A stretch of DNA of 64,000 nt, from contig MEPU01000004.1 in assembly GCA_001771815.1 (NCBI GenBank), positions 682,001-746,000 on the forward strand, given 5' to 3'. Source of the stretch: Bdellovibrionales bacterium RIFCSPHIGHO2_01_FULL_40_29. GTDB lineage: Bacteria; Bdellovibrionota; Bdellovibrionia; Bdellovibrionales; Bdellovibrionaceae. The first letter of the stretch is position 1. Every line of letters begins with the position of its first letter. Both the position numbers and the translations under genes were made by a program. The notes below the pieces were generated by a model that did no database searches, was not told where the DNA came from, and saw only the letters and a program-made list of their open reading frames with translations. This document shows positions 25,273 to 34,241 of the stretch, piece by piece.

Positions 25273-25764
25273 TTAGTTGGTTGTCAAATTTGAAATTTGC
25301 ACACCGAGCCATGAAGTCTGGGTATAAACGGTTTGAAGTATCAAACTGCCAATTAATCCAGCAGCAATGTCATCAATCATAACACCAAGCCCTCCACCCA
25401 CCTTTTGATCCAACTGGCGAATCGGCGGAGGCTTAACAATGTCTAAAAATCTAAAAATCACAAATCCAAACACCAGGGATTGCCATGTTATCGGTAGCCA
25501 AGTCATCGTGATCAAAAATCCCACGACTTCATCAATAACAATCTCCTGAGAATCATGAGTCGTCGATTGAGCTTCATAGACCTGAGCCGCAGCAATTCCG
25601 AGTGCCACCAATAGAATAACCGAAGTCATATAAATCAAAGGTCCCGTTTGAGCCAACAACCACCAAAGCGGTATTGTCGCCACTGTCGCGACCGTTCCCG
25701 GGGCTTTTGAAACTCGACCAATGTTAAAAAATGTGGCGATCAGAATTAATATTTTTGTAATCAC
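25273..25764 (-). CDS. pgpA: Phosphatidylglycerophosphatase A
   Basis: An integral membrane phosphatase of about 163 residues that turns phosphatidylglycerophosphate into phosphatidylglycerol. Family marks are KAPGTVATVATIPLWWLL (the PGTxGS/T-like loop), EIVIDEVVGFLITM and FRFLDIVKPPPIRQLDQ with GGLGVMIDDIAAGL. The GTG at 25764 is preferred because it gives the normal length. The open frame continues to 25836 but would then abut the divergent methyltransferase ATG. The gene probably heads the pgpA-pncC-recA transcript. Confidence 0.9.
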   Translation of the reverse strand: MITKILILIATFFNIGRVSKAPGTVATVATIPLWWLLAQTGPLIYMTSVILLVALGIAAAQVYEAQSTTHDSQEIVIDEVVGFLITMTWLPITWQSLVFGFVIFRFLDIVKPPPIRQLDQKVGGGLGVMIDDIAAGLIGSLILQTVYTQTSWLGVQISNLTTN

Positions 25765-25836
25765 TGGGACTAGTTTAAGATGCGATTGATTTAGCAGACA
25801 ACTTAAATTTGCTATTCTTTTCGTACCGAGGAACAA

Positions 25837-26664
25837 ATGACTAAAAAATCAAGCTTAGCTGATGGATACATTCATGGATTCTCTTCAAATGAACAAGACC
25901 GTTTGTATCAACAAGCCCGCGTTCACGAAGAAATTATTTTTTCACAAATTGATTTTTCAAATCAAACGAATATTGTCGAAGTTGGTAGCGGTGTCGGAGC
26001 CCAAACCCAAATCATGCTGGAGAGATTTCCACATTTAAAAATCAATTGCATCGATGCCTCGGAAACCCAGGTCGATCGCGCTCGAAAAACATTGAAAGAT
26101 AAAATTTCCTCAGGACAAGTGCAAGTCAACGTGGGTGATGCGATGGACATGCCATTTCAAGATAATCAATTCGATGGCGCCTTTGTCTGTTGGCTTCTCG
26201 AGCATGTGCAAAATCCAATAGGAATTTTGAAAGAGATTAAACGCGTCCTCAAAGCAAACGGTGTGATTTATTGCAATGAGGTTTTTAATTCCACATTTTA
26301 TTGCCACCCTTATTCACCCTCAACTTTAAAGTACTGGTTTGAATTCAATGACTATCAGTATTCATTAAAAGGTGACCCCTTTGTTGGCGGCAAGTTAGCC
26401 AACTACCTTATGGCTGCAGGTTACCAGAATATATCCACCAAAGTTTTAACCCACCAATACGATAACCGCACTCCTAAAAAGCGCGCCCAGTTTATCGATT
26501 ACTGGGCGGGATTAATGCTGAGTGGAGCTGATAATTTAATTGCCACCGGCCGAGTTACCAGAGAACTTGTTGAAGAGATGCAAAAGGAATTCAATCAACT
26601 CAAAAAAGATGATGATTCCGTTATTTTTTACTCGTGGATTCTAGCCAAAGGCCAAGTTTTCTAA
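25837..26664 (+). CDS. Class I SAM-dependent methyltransferase
   Basis: A 275-residue methyltransferase of the UbiE/type-11 kind. Motif I is IVEVGSGVGAQTQIML, the acidic residue of motif II lies in NCIDASETQVDRA, and the later motifs are NVGDAMDMPFQDNQFDGAF and EIKRVLKANGVIY. The substrate cannot be predicted, and the C-terminal 100 residues may form the acceptor site. A GAGGA ribosome-binding site lies upstream of the ATG. It is a single gene, divergent from pgpA and convergent with the SPFH gene. Confidence 0.85.
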   Translation: MTKKSSLADGYIHGFSSNEQDRLYQQARVHEEIIFSQIDFSNQTNIVEVGSGVGAQTQIMLERFPHLKINCIDASETQVDRARKTLKDKISSGQVQVNVGDAMDMPFQDNQFDGAFVCWLLEHVQNPIGILKEIKRVLKANGVIYCNEVFNSTFYCHPYSPSTLKYWFEFNDYQYSLKGDPFVGGKLANYLMAAGYQNISTKVLTHQYDNRTPKKRAQFIDYWAGLMLSGADNLIATGRVTRELVEEMQKEFNQLKKDDDSVIFYSWILAKGQVF

Positions 26665-26672
26665 GCGCTAAA

Positions 26673-27611
26673 TTATCGCTTAGATTGCTCGATTCTGCTC
26701 AGAGCCATCATCTGTTTCATCGTGCTGTCGAGACCCTCATTCGAGCCATCCAAGAAGATCACATTTCCTTTACCATTTTCAGCAAAGTGTTTGATAGCAT
26801 CCGTCCACATTGAAAATAAAATAAATGATGTGTCCAGCCCAGCCGTTTTCATTTCTTCTGCAGCTTTACCCATACCCTTAGCCACTTCTTCACGAAATAG
26901 CGCAATACCTTCACCACGTAATTTAGAGGCAATTTTTTCAGCCTCTGCAGAAATTTTAATGGATAATCCATCTGCCTCAGCGGCTTTTGTTTTTCGAATC
27001 AAAAGGGCTTGAGCTTCATTCTCCGCCGCTGCACGCAAATTGCTAGAGGCCACAACTTGAGCCATCGATTGCATAATTGTTTCGTCAAAAGTGATGTCAT
27101 TCAATTGCAAATCAATCAGGTGATAACCCCAACTTTTCAAATCAGCATCCAAATTTTCTTTGACGGCTTCAGTGATGTCTCGGCGTAGTGCTAAAATTTC
27201 ATTCTGACGTTTGGTGGCAACAAATCCACGAACACTGCCTTCGACAGTGCGATTTAATGTCTGCATCAAGCTGCCAAAATCGATAAACTTAAACGCAACA
27301 CTTTTAATGGTCTCTTCTGTTTGATCAATGACCGAGTACAAAAGCATGGCTTTAAAATTCACATTGGCCTGATCGTTTGTGATCGCCTGAAACTGCAACT
27401 CAATAGACTGATTTTGAATTGAAATACGACGAAATACGATTTCTAAAAATGGGATCTTAAAGTTTAAACCCGGATACATCACACGGCGATACTTACCAAA
27501 CATGGTGATCACAGACACCGTGCCTTGTTGCACGGTTGTGATGGCTCCGCCAACAATAGCTATCACTAAAACAATGATCGTAACCCCAAAAAATCCAATA
27601 CCTTCGCTCAT
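26673..27611 (-). CDS. SPFH/Band 7 (stomatin-like) membrane protein
   Basis: A 312-residue protein with one N-terminal membrane helix (about residues 5-25), then the SPFH domain: TTVQQGTVSVITMFGKYRRVMYPGLNFKIPFLE. It ends with an Ala/Glu-rich coiled coil (AENEAQALLIRKTKAAEADGLS). Such proteins oligomerise on the membrane and organise proteases or other complexes. No NfeD-type partner is adjacent. The gene 16 bases upstream encodes a tail-anchored protein, making it a plausible partner by position only. Confidence 0.88.
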   Translation of the reverse strand: MSEGIGFFGVTIIVLVIAIVGGAITTVQQGTVSVITMFGKYRRVMYPGLNFKIPFLEIVFRRISIQNQSIELQFQAITNDQANVNFKAMLLYSVIDQTEETIKSVAFKFIDFGSLMQTLNRTVEGSVRGFVATKRQNEILALRRDITEAVKENLDADLKSWGYHLIDLQLNDITFDETIMQSMAQVVASSNLRAAAENEAQALLIRKTKAAEADGLSIKISAEAEKIASKLRGEGIALFREEVAKGMGKAAEEMKTAGLDTSFILFSMWTDAIKHFAENGKGNVIFLDGSNEGLDSTMKQMMALSRIEQSKR

Positions 27612-27627
27612 TAAAAATCTCCTTCGT

Positions 27628-28068
27628 TTATTTTTTAAACAAGTAAATAAAACTGATTACAATCATTCCAATCATCCAAGCACTTAAGAATATCGCCCAA
27701 GCTTGCTTCTTTCGATGGTGTCTCAATTGATCATGAACAAGATGCTGTTGATCTTCGAAATCTGAAACCATGGCCTGACTTGCTCCTGGGCGTTCGGTCT
27801 CAACCTTTAAGCCAAAAAGCTGGTCGAAGCTTAATTTTTGTTGGTCATCAGAAAATGTGATTTGAAAGTAGAAAATCTGACCCAAATAGGTATCCGTACG
27901 AAACTCGACTCGATTTACAATGTTAATTCCATCATTCATCATCGCAAGCTTCTCGGACTGTTCGTCCTTTGCAATTACAAATGGAATCTGGTTGTTTTTC
28001 AGCCACGCTGAAATACGATCGGCTTCTTGTGGAGTAAATGGGCCGTATTCGATTGATGTTCGTTCCAT
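27628..28068 (-). CDS. Tail-anchored protein upstream of the SPFH gene
   Basis: A 146-residue protein with a soluble N-terminal domain and a single C-terminal membrane helix (AWAIFLSAWMIGMIVISFIYLF) ending in KK. The N-terminal YGPFTPQEADRISAWLKNNQIPFVI is reminiscent of the DUF2007/ferredoxin-like signalling domains in which two residues precede an alpha-beta repeat, but this is only a resemblance. It is probably anchored with the domain in the cytoplasm. It shares a transcript with the SPFH gene (16-base gap). Confidence 0.72.
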   Translation of the reverse strand: MERTSIEYGPFTPQEADRISAWLKNNQIPFVIAKDEQSEKLAMMNDGINIVNRVEFRTDTYLGQIFYFQITFSDDQQKLSFDQLFGLKVETERPGASQAMVSDFEDQQHLVHDQLRHHRKKQAWAIFLSAWMIGMIVISFIYLFKK

Positions 28069-28169
28069 AATAGATTTCCTCGTTCATTGACAGGCCAAAA
28101 GTTAACACAGTTTATGGACGTATTCTTTCCCCCCCGAGTCAAAACTAAGATCTTGAATTTGCTCAGCTA

Positions 28170-28198
28170 TTGTCATTTGCATTGCTGTTGACTAAGAT
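28170..28198 (+). promoter_or_regulatory. Sigma-70-type promoter of alaS
   Basis: TTGTCA and TAAGAT are separated by 17 bases, a good vegetative promoter. The predicted start is around 28205, giving a leader of about 30 bases before the AGGAG and the alaS ATG. No T-box or other leader structure was seen. Confidence 0.6.
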
Positions 28199-28236
28199 AC
28201 TCAGATGGCCTTTGCAAGCAGGAGTATTGTCCCATG

Positions 28237-30915
28237 ATGAAGAGTTCTGAAATCCGTAATGAATTTATCAGCTATTTTAAAAAAAATAACCACACTCATG
28301 TGCCAAGTTCGAGCTTGATACCTGAGAATGATCCAACTCTGCTTTTTGCAAATGCCGGAATGAATCAGTTTAAAAATGCTTTTTTGGGATTGGAAAACCG
28401 CGGGTACACCCGAGCGGTCACGTCACAAAAATGCGTTCGTGCCGGCGGAAAACACAATGACTTAGACAATGTCGGCTTTACGGCTCGACATCATACTTTT
28501 TTTGAAATGCTCGGTAATTTTTCATTTGGAGATTATTTCAAAAAAGATGCTATTCATTACGCTTGGGAATTCCTCACAAAAGAATTAAAAATTCCAAAAG
28601 AAAAATTATATGTGACCTGCTACACAACCGATGATGAAGCGGCAGACATTTGGCACCAGCAAGAAGGCATTCCACGTGATCGTATTTTTCGCTTTGAAAA
28701 AGATAATTTTTGGCGCATGGGAGACGTTGGACCTTGTGGGCCGTGCACAGAAATTTTTTATGATCATGGAGCAAAGGCGGGCAAAGAAACCGATCCATTC
28801 AAAGGAATTGCTGCCGGAGAAGATCGCTTTGTTGAAATTTGGAATTTAGTTTTCATGCAGTTCTACGAAGAAGCTCCTGGAAAGCAGTCTTTATTACCAA
28901 AACCATCTGTAGACACTGGCGCAGGCTTTGAACGATTAGTTGCTGCCATTCAAGGAAAATTTGCTAACTATGATACAGATTTATTTGCACCGATGATCGA
29001 ACAAGCCTCACAATTGACCGGCCTGAAGTACGTTACCGATCCAGAAATTTTACGCACAGATATTAAAATTCGAGACCATGTGGCCGCAATGCGTGTTTTA
29101 GCCGATCATTGTCGTTCAACTTCATTTCTACTTGCTGATGGAGCCCTGCCCTCCAACGAAGGGCGTGGCTATGTCTTACGACGTATCATTCGTCGCGCCG
29201 TTCGCTATGGACGAAAGCTTTCAACCCAACATTCATTGCTTCCCATGATGAGCGAAACTTTAATTCAGCACATGAGCGATGCCTATCCAGAATTAAAAGT
29301 CAGAAAAGATTTTATTCTTTCAACGTTGAAAGACGAAGAGTCTCGGTTCTTGCAGACTTTGGATAATGGCAGTGCTATTTTACAAGATGAAATTAATAAA
29401 ATTAAAAAACAAAATCAAAAATTTGTAACTGGAGAAACAGCGTTTAAACTGTATGACACCTACGGATTTCCTCTTGATTTAACAGCCCTGATCGCTGCCG
29501 AACAAAATTTACAGGTCGATGAAGCTGGCTTTGAAAAAGTCATGACAGCATCAAAAGAAAAAGCCAAATCCACTTGGAAAGGCAAAGGACTTCAAACAGA
29601 TGAAAAACATCTGATTGAATTCACTCAAAAGCATGCCGACAAGAAAACAAAATTTGTTGGTTATAACCACTTAGAATCTTCAACTCAACTTGTTGGATTG
29701 TCGGATGGTTCTCATGAAGTCACATCATTAAAAGCTGGACAGTCCGGTTTTTGTATTTTAACGGAAACACCGTTTTATGCAGAGGGTGGAGGGCAAATTG
29801 CTGATTCTGGATTTATTACAACAACACATGCCAAAGCACGCGTGATCAATTGCAGTAAGGTTAATGATTTATTTATTCACCATCTCGAAGTCGATTCTGG
29901 CGAGCTCACATTAAATGAAGTGATTGCAACCAAGGTCGAAACTTCTCACCGACGACAAGTCGCGGCCAACCATTCATCAACCCATCTTATGCATGCGGCT
30001 CTTCGTAAAGTTTTAGGAACGCATGTCTCTCAAGCGGGATCATTGGTGGATAATTCAAAAACCCGATTTGACTTTACTCACACCAAACCATTGTCTTCAG
30101 AGGAAATTAAAAAAATTGATGCTCTGGTGAACGATGAAATTTCAAAAGCCTACCCCGTGGAAGCTACTTTAATGTCCCACCAAAAGGCGATCGAATCAGG
30201 AGCCATGGCTTTATTTGGCGAAAAATATGGCGACACCGTTCGCGTCTTAAAAATGGCCGATTTTTCAACTGAACTTTGTGGCGGAACTCACGTTAACAAC
30301 ATTTCAGAAATTCGAGCTTTTAAAATTATATCTGAATCCGGCGTCAGCGCTGGAGTCCGTCGCATCGAAGCGATTGCCGGCGATGCGGCCGTTCAGTATT
30401 TGATGAAGAACAATGACGAGCTTTTATCTGCTCGCCAAGCTGCTGGATTGGCTTTTGATAAACCAATGACAACTTGGATAGAAGAAAAAAAGGACGAGAT
30501 CAAAGATCTACAAAAACAAGTCAAAAAAGTTCAATCCAATCAAATTAATATCGACGATTTGGTTGCTAAAGGACATGTCTTCACCGCTACAAATGGCAGT
30601 GCCAAACTTGTGCTTGCAGATATTTCCTTGGATGATCGCGACATGCTGTCGCAAGTTGCCGATCAGATTAAAAATAAAATTCAAAATGGTATTGTCTTGG
30701 TTATTGGACAAGGTGATTCGACATTTCCTGTGATTGTTGCTGTCAGCAAAGATTTAACAAAGCAATTTCAAGCTGGTGGTTTATTAAAAGATTTTGCAGA
30801 GGTCCTTGGCGGCAAAGGTGGAGGCCGTCCTGATTTTGCTCAAGGAGCTGTTCCAACACGTGAAAAACTAAGTGATGCATTTGCCGCAATTCAGAAAAAA
30901 GTTTTAAATTCGTAA
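28237..30915 (+). CDS. alaS: Alanyl-tRNA synthetase
   Basis: An 892-residue class II synthetase charging tRNA-Ala. The N-terminal catalytic core has SSSLIPENDPTLLFANAGM, TARHHTFFEMLGNFSFGDYF and GAGFERL. The editing domain has HSSTHLMHAAL with the zinc ligands and CGGTHV, and the C-terminal C-Ala domain ends in GGKGGGRPDFAQGA. The full set of domains is present. Two ATG codons are adjacent, and the second (28237) is preferred from homologous N-termini beginning MKSSEIRN-like. It stands alone with its own promoter. Confidence 0.97.
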   Translation: MKSSEIRNEFISYFKKNNHTHVPSSSLIPENDPTLLFANAGMNQFKNAFLGLENRGYTRAVTSQKCVRAGGKHNDLDNVGFTARHHTFFEMLGNFSFGDYFKKDAIHYAWEFLTKELKIPKEKLYVTCYTTDDEAADIWHQQEGIPRDRIFRFEKDNFWRMGDVGPCGPCTEIFYDHGAKAGKETDPFKGIAAGEDRFVEIWNLVFMQFYEEAPGKQSLLPKPSVDTGAGFERLVAAIQGKFANYDTDLFAPMIEQASQLTGLKYVTDPEILRTDIKIRDHVAAMRVLADHCRSTSFLLADGALPSNEGRGYVLRRIIRRAVRYGRKLSTQHSLLPMMSETLIQHMSDAYPELKVRKDFILSTLKDEESRFLQTLDNGSAILQDEINKIKKQNQKFVTGETAFKLYDTYGFPLDLTALIAAEQNLQVDEAGFEKVMTASKEKAKSTWKGKGLQTDEKHLIEFTQKHADKKTKFVGYNHLESSTQLVGLSDGSHEVTSLKAGQSGFCILTETPFYAEGGGQIADSGFITTTHAKARVINCSKVNDLFIHHLEVDSGELTLNEVIATKVETSHRRQVAANHSSTHLMHAALRKVLGTHVSQAGSLVDNSKTRFDFTHTKPLSSEEIKKIDALVNDEISKAYPVEATLMSHQKAIESGAMALFGEKYGDTVRVLKMADFSTELCGGTHVNNISEIRAFKIISESGVSAGVRRIEAIAGDAAVQYLMKNNDELLSARQAAGLAFDKPMTTWIEEKKDEIKDLQKQVKKVQSNQINIDDLVAKGHVFTATNGSAKLVLADISLDDRDMLSQVADQIKNKIQNGIVLVIGQGDSTFPVIVAVSKDLTKQFQAGGLLKDFAEVLGGKGGGRPDFAQGAVPTREKLSDAFAAIQKKVLNS

Positions 30916-30926
30916 TTCATTAGGAC

Positions 30927-31526
30927 TCACTCGCAAACTAAGTTTGCGAGTTGAGAACTCAGGTGCTGAGTAAAGCCCTTCAATAAGTCACCTTCGGAAT
31001 CACAAAGATCTACCGAGTTGTTACCACAACTATCCGTTGCTGCACCTAAATCATACTGATTTGATTCTGTAATAATCTGTCCATATCCTGGTTTCATTAC
31101 CGCAGCACACACCTGATCCGGCTGATTAGAATCTTCTGCCTTGCAAACCGATGCTGAATTTAAAATCAACTGCAATTCATTTTTAAGACTTTCACTTAAA
31201 CAATAAAACTGACTGACACCGGTTGACTCAGACTTCACGCTAAAACTATTTGAAAGCCCGTTATTCTCAAACTGAAAAGAGTAAATTTGTTGTCCAACCA
31301 TAGAAAATGTTTTTCCATTGCGAACACTTTGTTCACTCACCTGCATGTAAAGTTGAATTTCTCGCAATCGCTCTGATGCTAAAGAAACTTTTGAGGAATC
31401 CCCCGTTGTCATCTGAGAATTTGTTGAAAGCGAATTAATTTCATCCATATGGGGTGGATTCTGACAATTTTGAAATGAAAATAAAATAAAAAAACCGACA
31501 ATAAAGGTTATCCAAAGTGGCTTCAT
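30927..31526 (-). CDS. Lipoprotein of unknown function
   Basis: A 199-residue exported lipoprotein. The signal sequence LWITFIVGFFILFSFQNC places the lipidated cysteine near residue 21. The mature part is Ser/Asn/Gln-rich with further cysteines (FYCLSES, VCKAEDS, VCAAVM, DSCGNNSVDLC), probably forming disulfides in the periplasm. Its ATG overlaps the TGA of the cyclic-nucleotide-domain gene, so the two are coupled. No family recognised. A 10-base hairpin at 30929-30951 overlaps its 3' end, close to the convergent alaS stop. Confidence 0.75.
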   Translation of the reverse strand: MKPLWITFIVGFFILFSFQNCQNPPHMDEINSLSTNSQMTTGDSSKVSLASERLREIQLYMQVSEQSVRNGKTFSMVGQQIYSFQFENNGLSNSFSVKSESTGVSQFYCLSESLKNELQLILNSASVCKAEDSNQPDQVCAAVMKPGYGQIITESNQYDLGAATDSCGNNSVDLCDSEGDLLKGFTQHLSSQLANLVCE

Positions 31527-32701
31527 GCGGCCTTCCGATCAACACCAGAGTTTGTATTTTGGCTAACGAGCTTGGCTCCGCATTCACTGCAAAACTTTGA
31601 ATTCAGAATCATAACCGCCTTGCAATCTGAACACTCTACACCATCTATAATTTTTTTCTTTTTGGGACCATCATCAATATCACTCATATCAATAAGGCCT
31701 TTTTCATTCCAACGATCGATCTCGCGAATAATTTTCCAAATATCTTGCTGCGTTTTAAATTCTTTGATTTCGAATTGAAGATGAACTTTCCCATCGGCAA
31801 TAGGTTTACGCTTACAGAACAAGCCTTTTCCTTCAAGAGATGTAAAGTGACCAGCTCCCAAATTAATTCCGTACTCTCCAAAAAATTCAACGACCTCGCC
31901 AAAATCTTTGGTGACAATTCCAAACTTATCTGCAGAAACACCTTCATAAGCTAGAATCAAAATACGTAAAACATTGTAATTAGATTCATCAAATTTTAAA
32001 AGTTCAGACTTACCACCTTTAAAATAGTAATACTGATAAAATTCAAAAAAAGATTCTAATGCATTGAGATCATGTAGCTCAAACCCTTGAATTTCATCCT
32101 TCGAGTTTGGATCATCCGGACTCTTACCATAAATATAATCTGCCAATTTCAATTTGACTAAAATCTGAGTTGCCTGCTCGAGACGCTTTAATGATTCACC
32201 AAAAATACGCTGCGAGTACTGACGCATTGTTTGCCAATCAATTTTCGCAGAAGCACCCTCTTTTAAACCCTTGTGATTAAGCACATGAAATATTGTTCCG
32301 AAGACTTTTGCAACAACATCTTCAGAGCATGCCGAAGGGTCTTTCTCGAAACGAGATGACTTCACTTCATTCATGGACCATTTTAATTTTTCACAGATAC
32401 CTTTAATGAAAGCTTTGTTGATCTGATGTAGTGAATCATACTGCTGTCGAAAGCTTTCCAGAGGAACTTCAACAACCTTGGTCTCATTCATGATGAGTCC
32501 CGAATAATTATAATTGGGAAGTCCAAGAATAACCAGGTCTGCAAAAACATATCCCGCCCCGACGGACATGACTTCCACATTTTTTTTATTCTTCTGAAGA
32601 CATAGGCTGATCTGGCCAGATTGAACAATCCAAACAGATTGGATTTTCTCTCCTTCTTTAAAAAGAAATTCACCTTTTTTTAAAACCCGCACGCCAGACA
32701 T
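31523..32701 (-). CDS. Cyclic-nucleotide-binding-domain protein with C-terminal zinc ribbon
   Basis: A 392-residue cytoplasmic protein. Residues of about 1-110 are a cNMP-binding fold: LKKGEFLFKEGEKIQSVWIVQSGQISL and VGAGYVFADLVILGL. The phosphate-binding cassette is poorly matched, so the ligand is uncertain. The middle 250 residues have no recognised enzyme motif, although residues of about 130-190 are helical and could be DNA-binding. The C-terminus has a zinc ribbon, CSDCKAVM...FCSECGAKL. Such fusions sense a signal and recruit a partner. Its stop overlaps a downstream lipoprotein start. Confidence 0.8.
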   Translation of the reverse strand: MSGVRVLKKGEFLFKEGEKIQSVWIVQSGQISLCLQKNKKNVEVMSVGAGYVFADLVILGLPNYNYSGLIMNETKVVEVPLESFRQQYDSLHQINKAFIKGICEKLKWSMNEVKSSRFEKDPSACSEDVVAKVFGTIFHVLNHKGLKEGASAKIDWQTMRQYSQRIFGESLKRLEQATQILVKLKLADYIYGKSPDDPNSKDEIQGFELHDLNALESFFEFYQYYYFKGGKSELLKFDESNYNVLRILILAYEGVSADKFGIVTKDFGEVVEFFGEYGINLGAGHFTSLEGKGLFCKRKPIADGKVHLQFEIKEFKTQQDIWKIIREIDRWNEKGLIDMSDIDDGPKKKKIIDGVECSDCKAVMILNSKFCSECGAKLVSQNTNSGVDRKAA

Positions 32702-32790
32702 AATTATAACTCCAGGTTGATGGTACCTTTTCGTCTAAAAGTGAAATGGTCTTAAGGAGTTATCGCGATTTTTTTAGAATACAGGCATAA
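32702..32790 (-). promoter_or_regulatory. Upstream region of the cNMP-domain gene
   Basis: A short A/T-rich region between the XRE terminator and the cNMP-domain ATG. It contains GTACCTTTTCGTC-like sequence and an A-tract, but no promoter match good enough to call. It presumably carries the promoter because the XRE transcript ends just before it. Confidence 0.3.
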
Positions 32791-32824
32791 TAACAGAAAA
32801 GCCGTATCATCTCGATACAGCTTT
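32791..32824 (-). terminator. Terminator of the XRE gene
   Basis: In the transcript, AAAGCTGTATC-GAGAT-GATACGGCTTT forms an 11-base stem with one G-U pair, followed by TCTGTTA after TTT. It lies 50 bases after the XRE stop. The U-tract is short and interrupted, so efficiency is uncertain. Confidence 0.65.
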
Positions 32825-32873
32825 CTTAATCAGATCTTTAAAAAAATACATTCAGCTCTTAGCTAGGCTATTT

Positions 32874-33206
32874 TTAATTTGCAGCAAGAGTGACTTGCGA
32901 GCCGGTCGTGGCTTCGCCATCCCCAGTTCCATAAAATTTTTCTTTCAACTCTTCTTGAACCTGGTCAATAGTCGTACTTAATAATACTTGAAACATCTGG
33001 TCTGGGCTAACAGCATACATTTGAGCTAATGTGCGAAGTGTATGAATTGGGGGTTGAGAAATACCACGCTCCCAATTAGATATAAACTGGGATGTGCTAT
33101 ATCCAAGTTTAGTTGCAACGTCTTTTTGTGAAAGATTGGCTTGGGTTCGCTTTTCTTTAAGAAATTTTGCTAATTTATTCAAATCTGCTTTCATATTATC
33201 CCACAT
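32874..33206 (-). CDS. XRE-family transcriptional regulator
   Basis: A 110-residue protein. Residues of about 12-70 form the XRE helix-turn-helix: FLKEKRTQANLSQKDVATKLGYSTSQFISNWERGISQPPIHTLRTLAQMY. The short C-terminal tail is acidic and lacks a sensor domain. The start is either this ATG or the ATG four codons later (33194). It is monocistronic, with intrinsic terminators on both sides. No adjacent toxin or phage gene was seen, so it looks like a chromosomal regulator of unknown target. Confidence 0.88.
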   Translation of the reverse strand: MWDNMKADLNKLAKFLKEKRTQANLSQKDVATKLGYSTSQFISNWERGISQPPIHTLRTLAQMYAVSPDQMFQVLLSTTIDQVQEELKEKFYGTGDGEATTGSQVTLAAN

Positions 33207-33293
33207 TCCATGTTTATAAATTCAACCTCATTTAAAATTAACATTTTTTTAACAATTTGCCAGTTTTTATTAAAAAATTGTTAAACTAAATGC

Positions 33294-33325
33294 AAAAAAA
33301 AAGAGGGAGTCTAGGACTCCCTCTT
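33294..33325 (-). terminator. Terminator of the truA-rplM-rpsI transcript
   Basis: A perfect 11-base stem, AAGAGGGAGTC-CTA-GACTCCCTCTT, lies 34 bases after the rpsI stop and is followed on the minus strand by an uninterrupted run of T residues. A textbook intrinsic terminator. Confidence 0.95.
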
Positions 33326-33358
33326 TTAAACATGTTTTTTGACAAATAATTCGAAGAA

Positions 33359-33760
33359 TTATCGCTTTGAGTACTGACCGCTTCGACGAGCTCCATGTTT
33401 GCCGTACTTTTTACGCTCAACCATACGTGGATCACGAGTCACGAATCCAGCTTTTTTCAATTCACCCTTAAACTCAGGGTTAAAAGCGATTAGGGCGCGA
33501 GTAACACCATGGCGAATTGCTCCAGCTTGGCCAGACTCACCACCACCAGTAACAACAACGCGAAGGTCGAATTTACCAGTTTGTAATAATAATTCGATCG
33601 GTTGCATGATCACCATTCGCGATTGCAAACGTGTTAAATAATCTTCGGCTTTTTTTCCATTGATAGAAACAACACCTTTACCTGGTTTCAGATAAACACG
33701 TGCAGAACTTGTTTTTCTTCGTCCAGTTGCATAATAAAATTTTTCAGCAGCAGCAGCCAT
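33359..33760 (-). CDS. rpsI: 30S ribosomal protein S9
   Basis: A 133-residue protein of the small subunit head. [20 protein letters not shown] at the N-terminus and the basic C-terminus [11 protein letters not shown], which reaches into the P site to touch tRNA, are diagnostic. [20 protein letters not shown] is also conserved. It follows rplM by 16 bases, the universal pair, and ends at a strong terminator. Confidence 0.98.
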   Translation of the reverse strand: MAAAAEKFYYATGRRKTSSARVYLKPGKGVVSINGKKAEDYLTRLQSRMVIMQPIELLLQTGKFDLRVVVTGGGESGQAGAIRHGVTRALIAFNPEFKGELKKAGFVTRDPRMVERKKYGKHGARRSGQYSKR

Positions 33761-33776
33761 TTTTCAATACCCTCTT

Positions 33777-34211
33777 TTAGTGTTTGATAACGTAAGCTTC
33801 AGGTTTTTGAGCTGCGTGTGGATGATCAGCACCAGCATAAACTTTTAACTTAGTGATTAATGAATAAGATAATTTGTTAACAGGTAACATACCTTTAACT
33901 GCATCTTGAATAAGAAATTCTGGATTATCATCGCGCATTTGAGCTGCTGTTTTTTCTTTCAATGATCCGAAAAAACGAGAATGGCGATAATATTTTTTCG
34001 CATTCCATTTGTTACCAGTCATTTCGATTTTGTCAGAATTAATGACAACAACGAATCCACCAGCATCTTGATTTGGTGTGAAAGTTGGTAAGTTTTTACC
34101 ACGCAAGATATTCGCAACGTGAGTCGCTAAGCGACCTAATTTTAAACCAGTGGCATCAACGATGAACCACTTACGGTCGGCTTCTTCTGTTTTAGCATTC
34201 CAAGTCTTCAT
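33777..34211 (-). CDS. rplM: 50S ribosomal protein L13
   Basis: A 144-residue early-assembly protein of the large subunit. WFIVDATGLKLGRLATHVANILRGK, GGFVVVINSDKIEMTGNKW and the KMLPVNKLS-like GMLPVNKLSYSLITKLKVYAG match the family. L13 and S9 are co-transcribed in most bacteria. The start ATG at 34211 matches homologous N-termini. It is 30 bases after truA. Confidence 0.98.
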   Translation of the reverse strand: MKTWNAKTEEADRKWFIVDATGLKLGRLATHVANILRGKNLPTFTPNQDAGGFVVVINSDKIEMTGNKWNAKKYYRHSRFFGSLKEKTAAQMRDDNPEFLIQDAVKGMLPVNKLSYSLITKLKVYAGADHPHAAQKPEAYVIKH

Positions 34212-34241
34212 AATTACTCCGAAAATAGATGAAAGAGTGTT

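Noticed and set aside
30929-30951. Stem ACTCGCAAAC-TAA-GTTTGCGAGT between alaS and the lipoprotein, considered as a bidirectional terminator
   Set aside because: There is no U-tract on either side, and it lies in the 3' end of the lipoprotein gene. Noted as a hairpin only.
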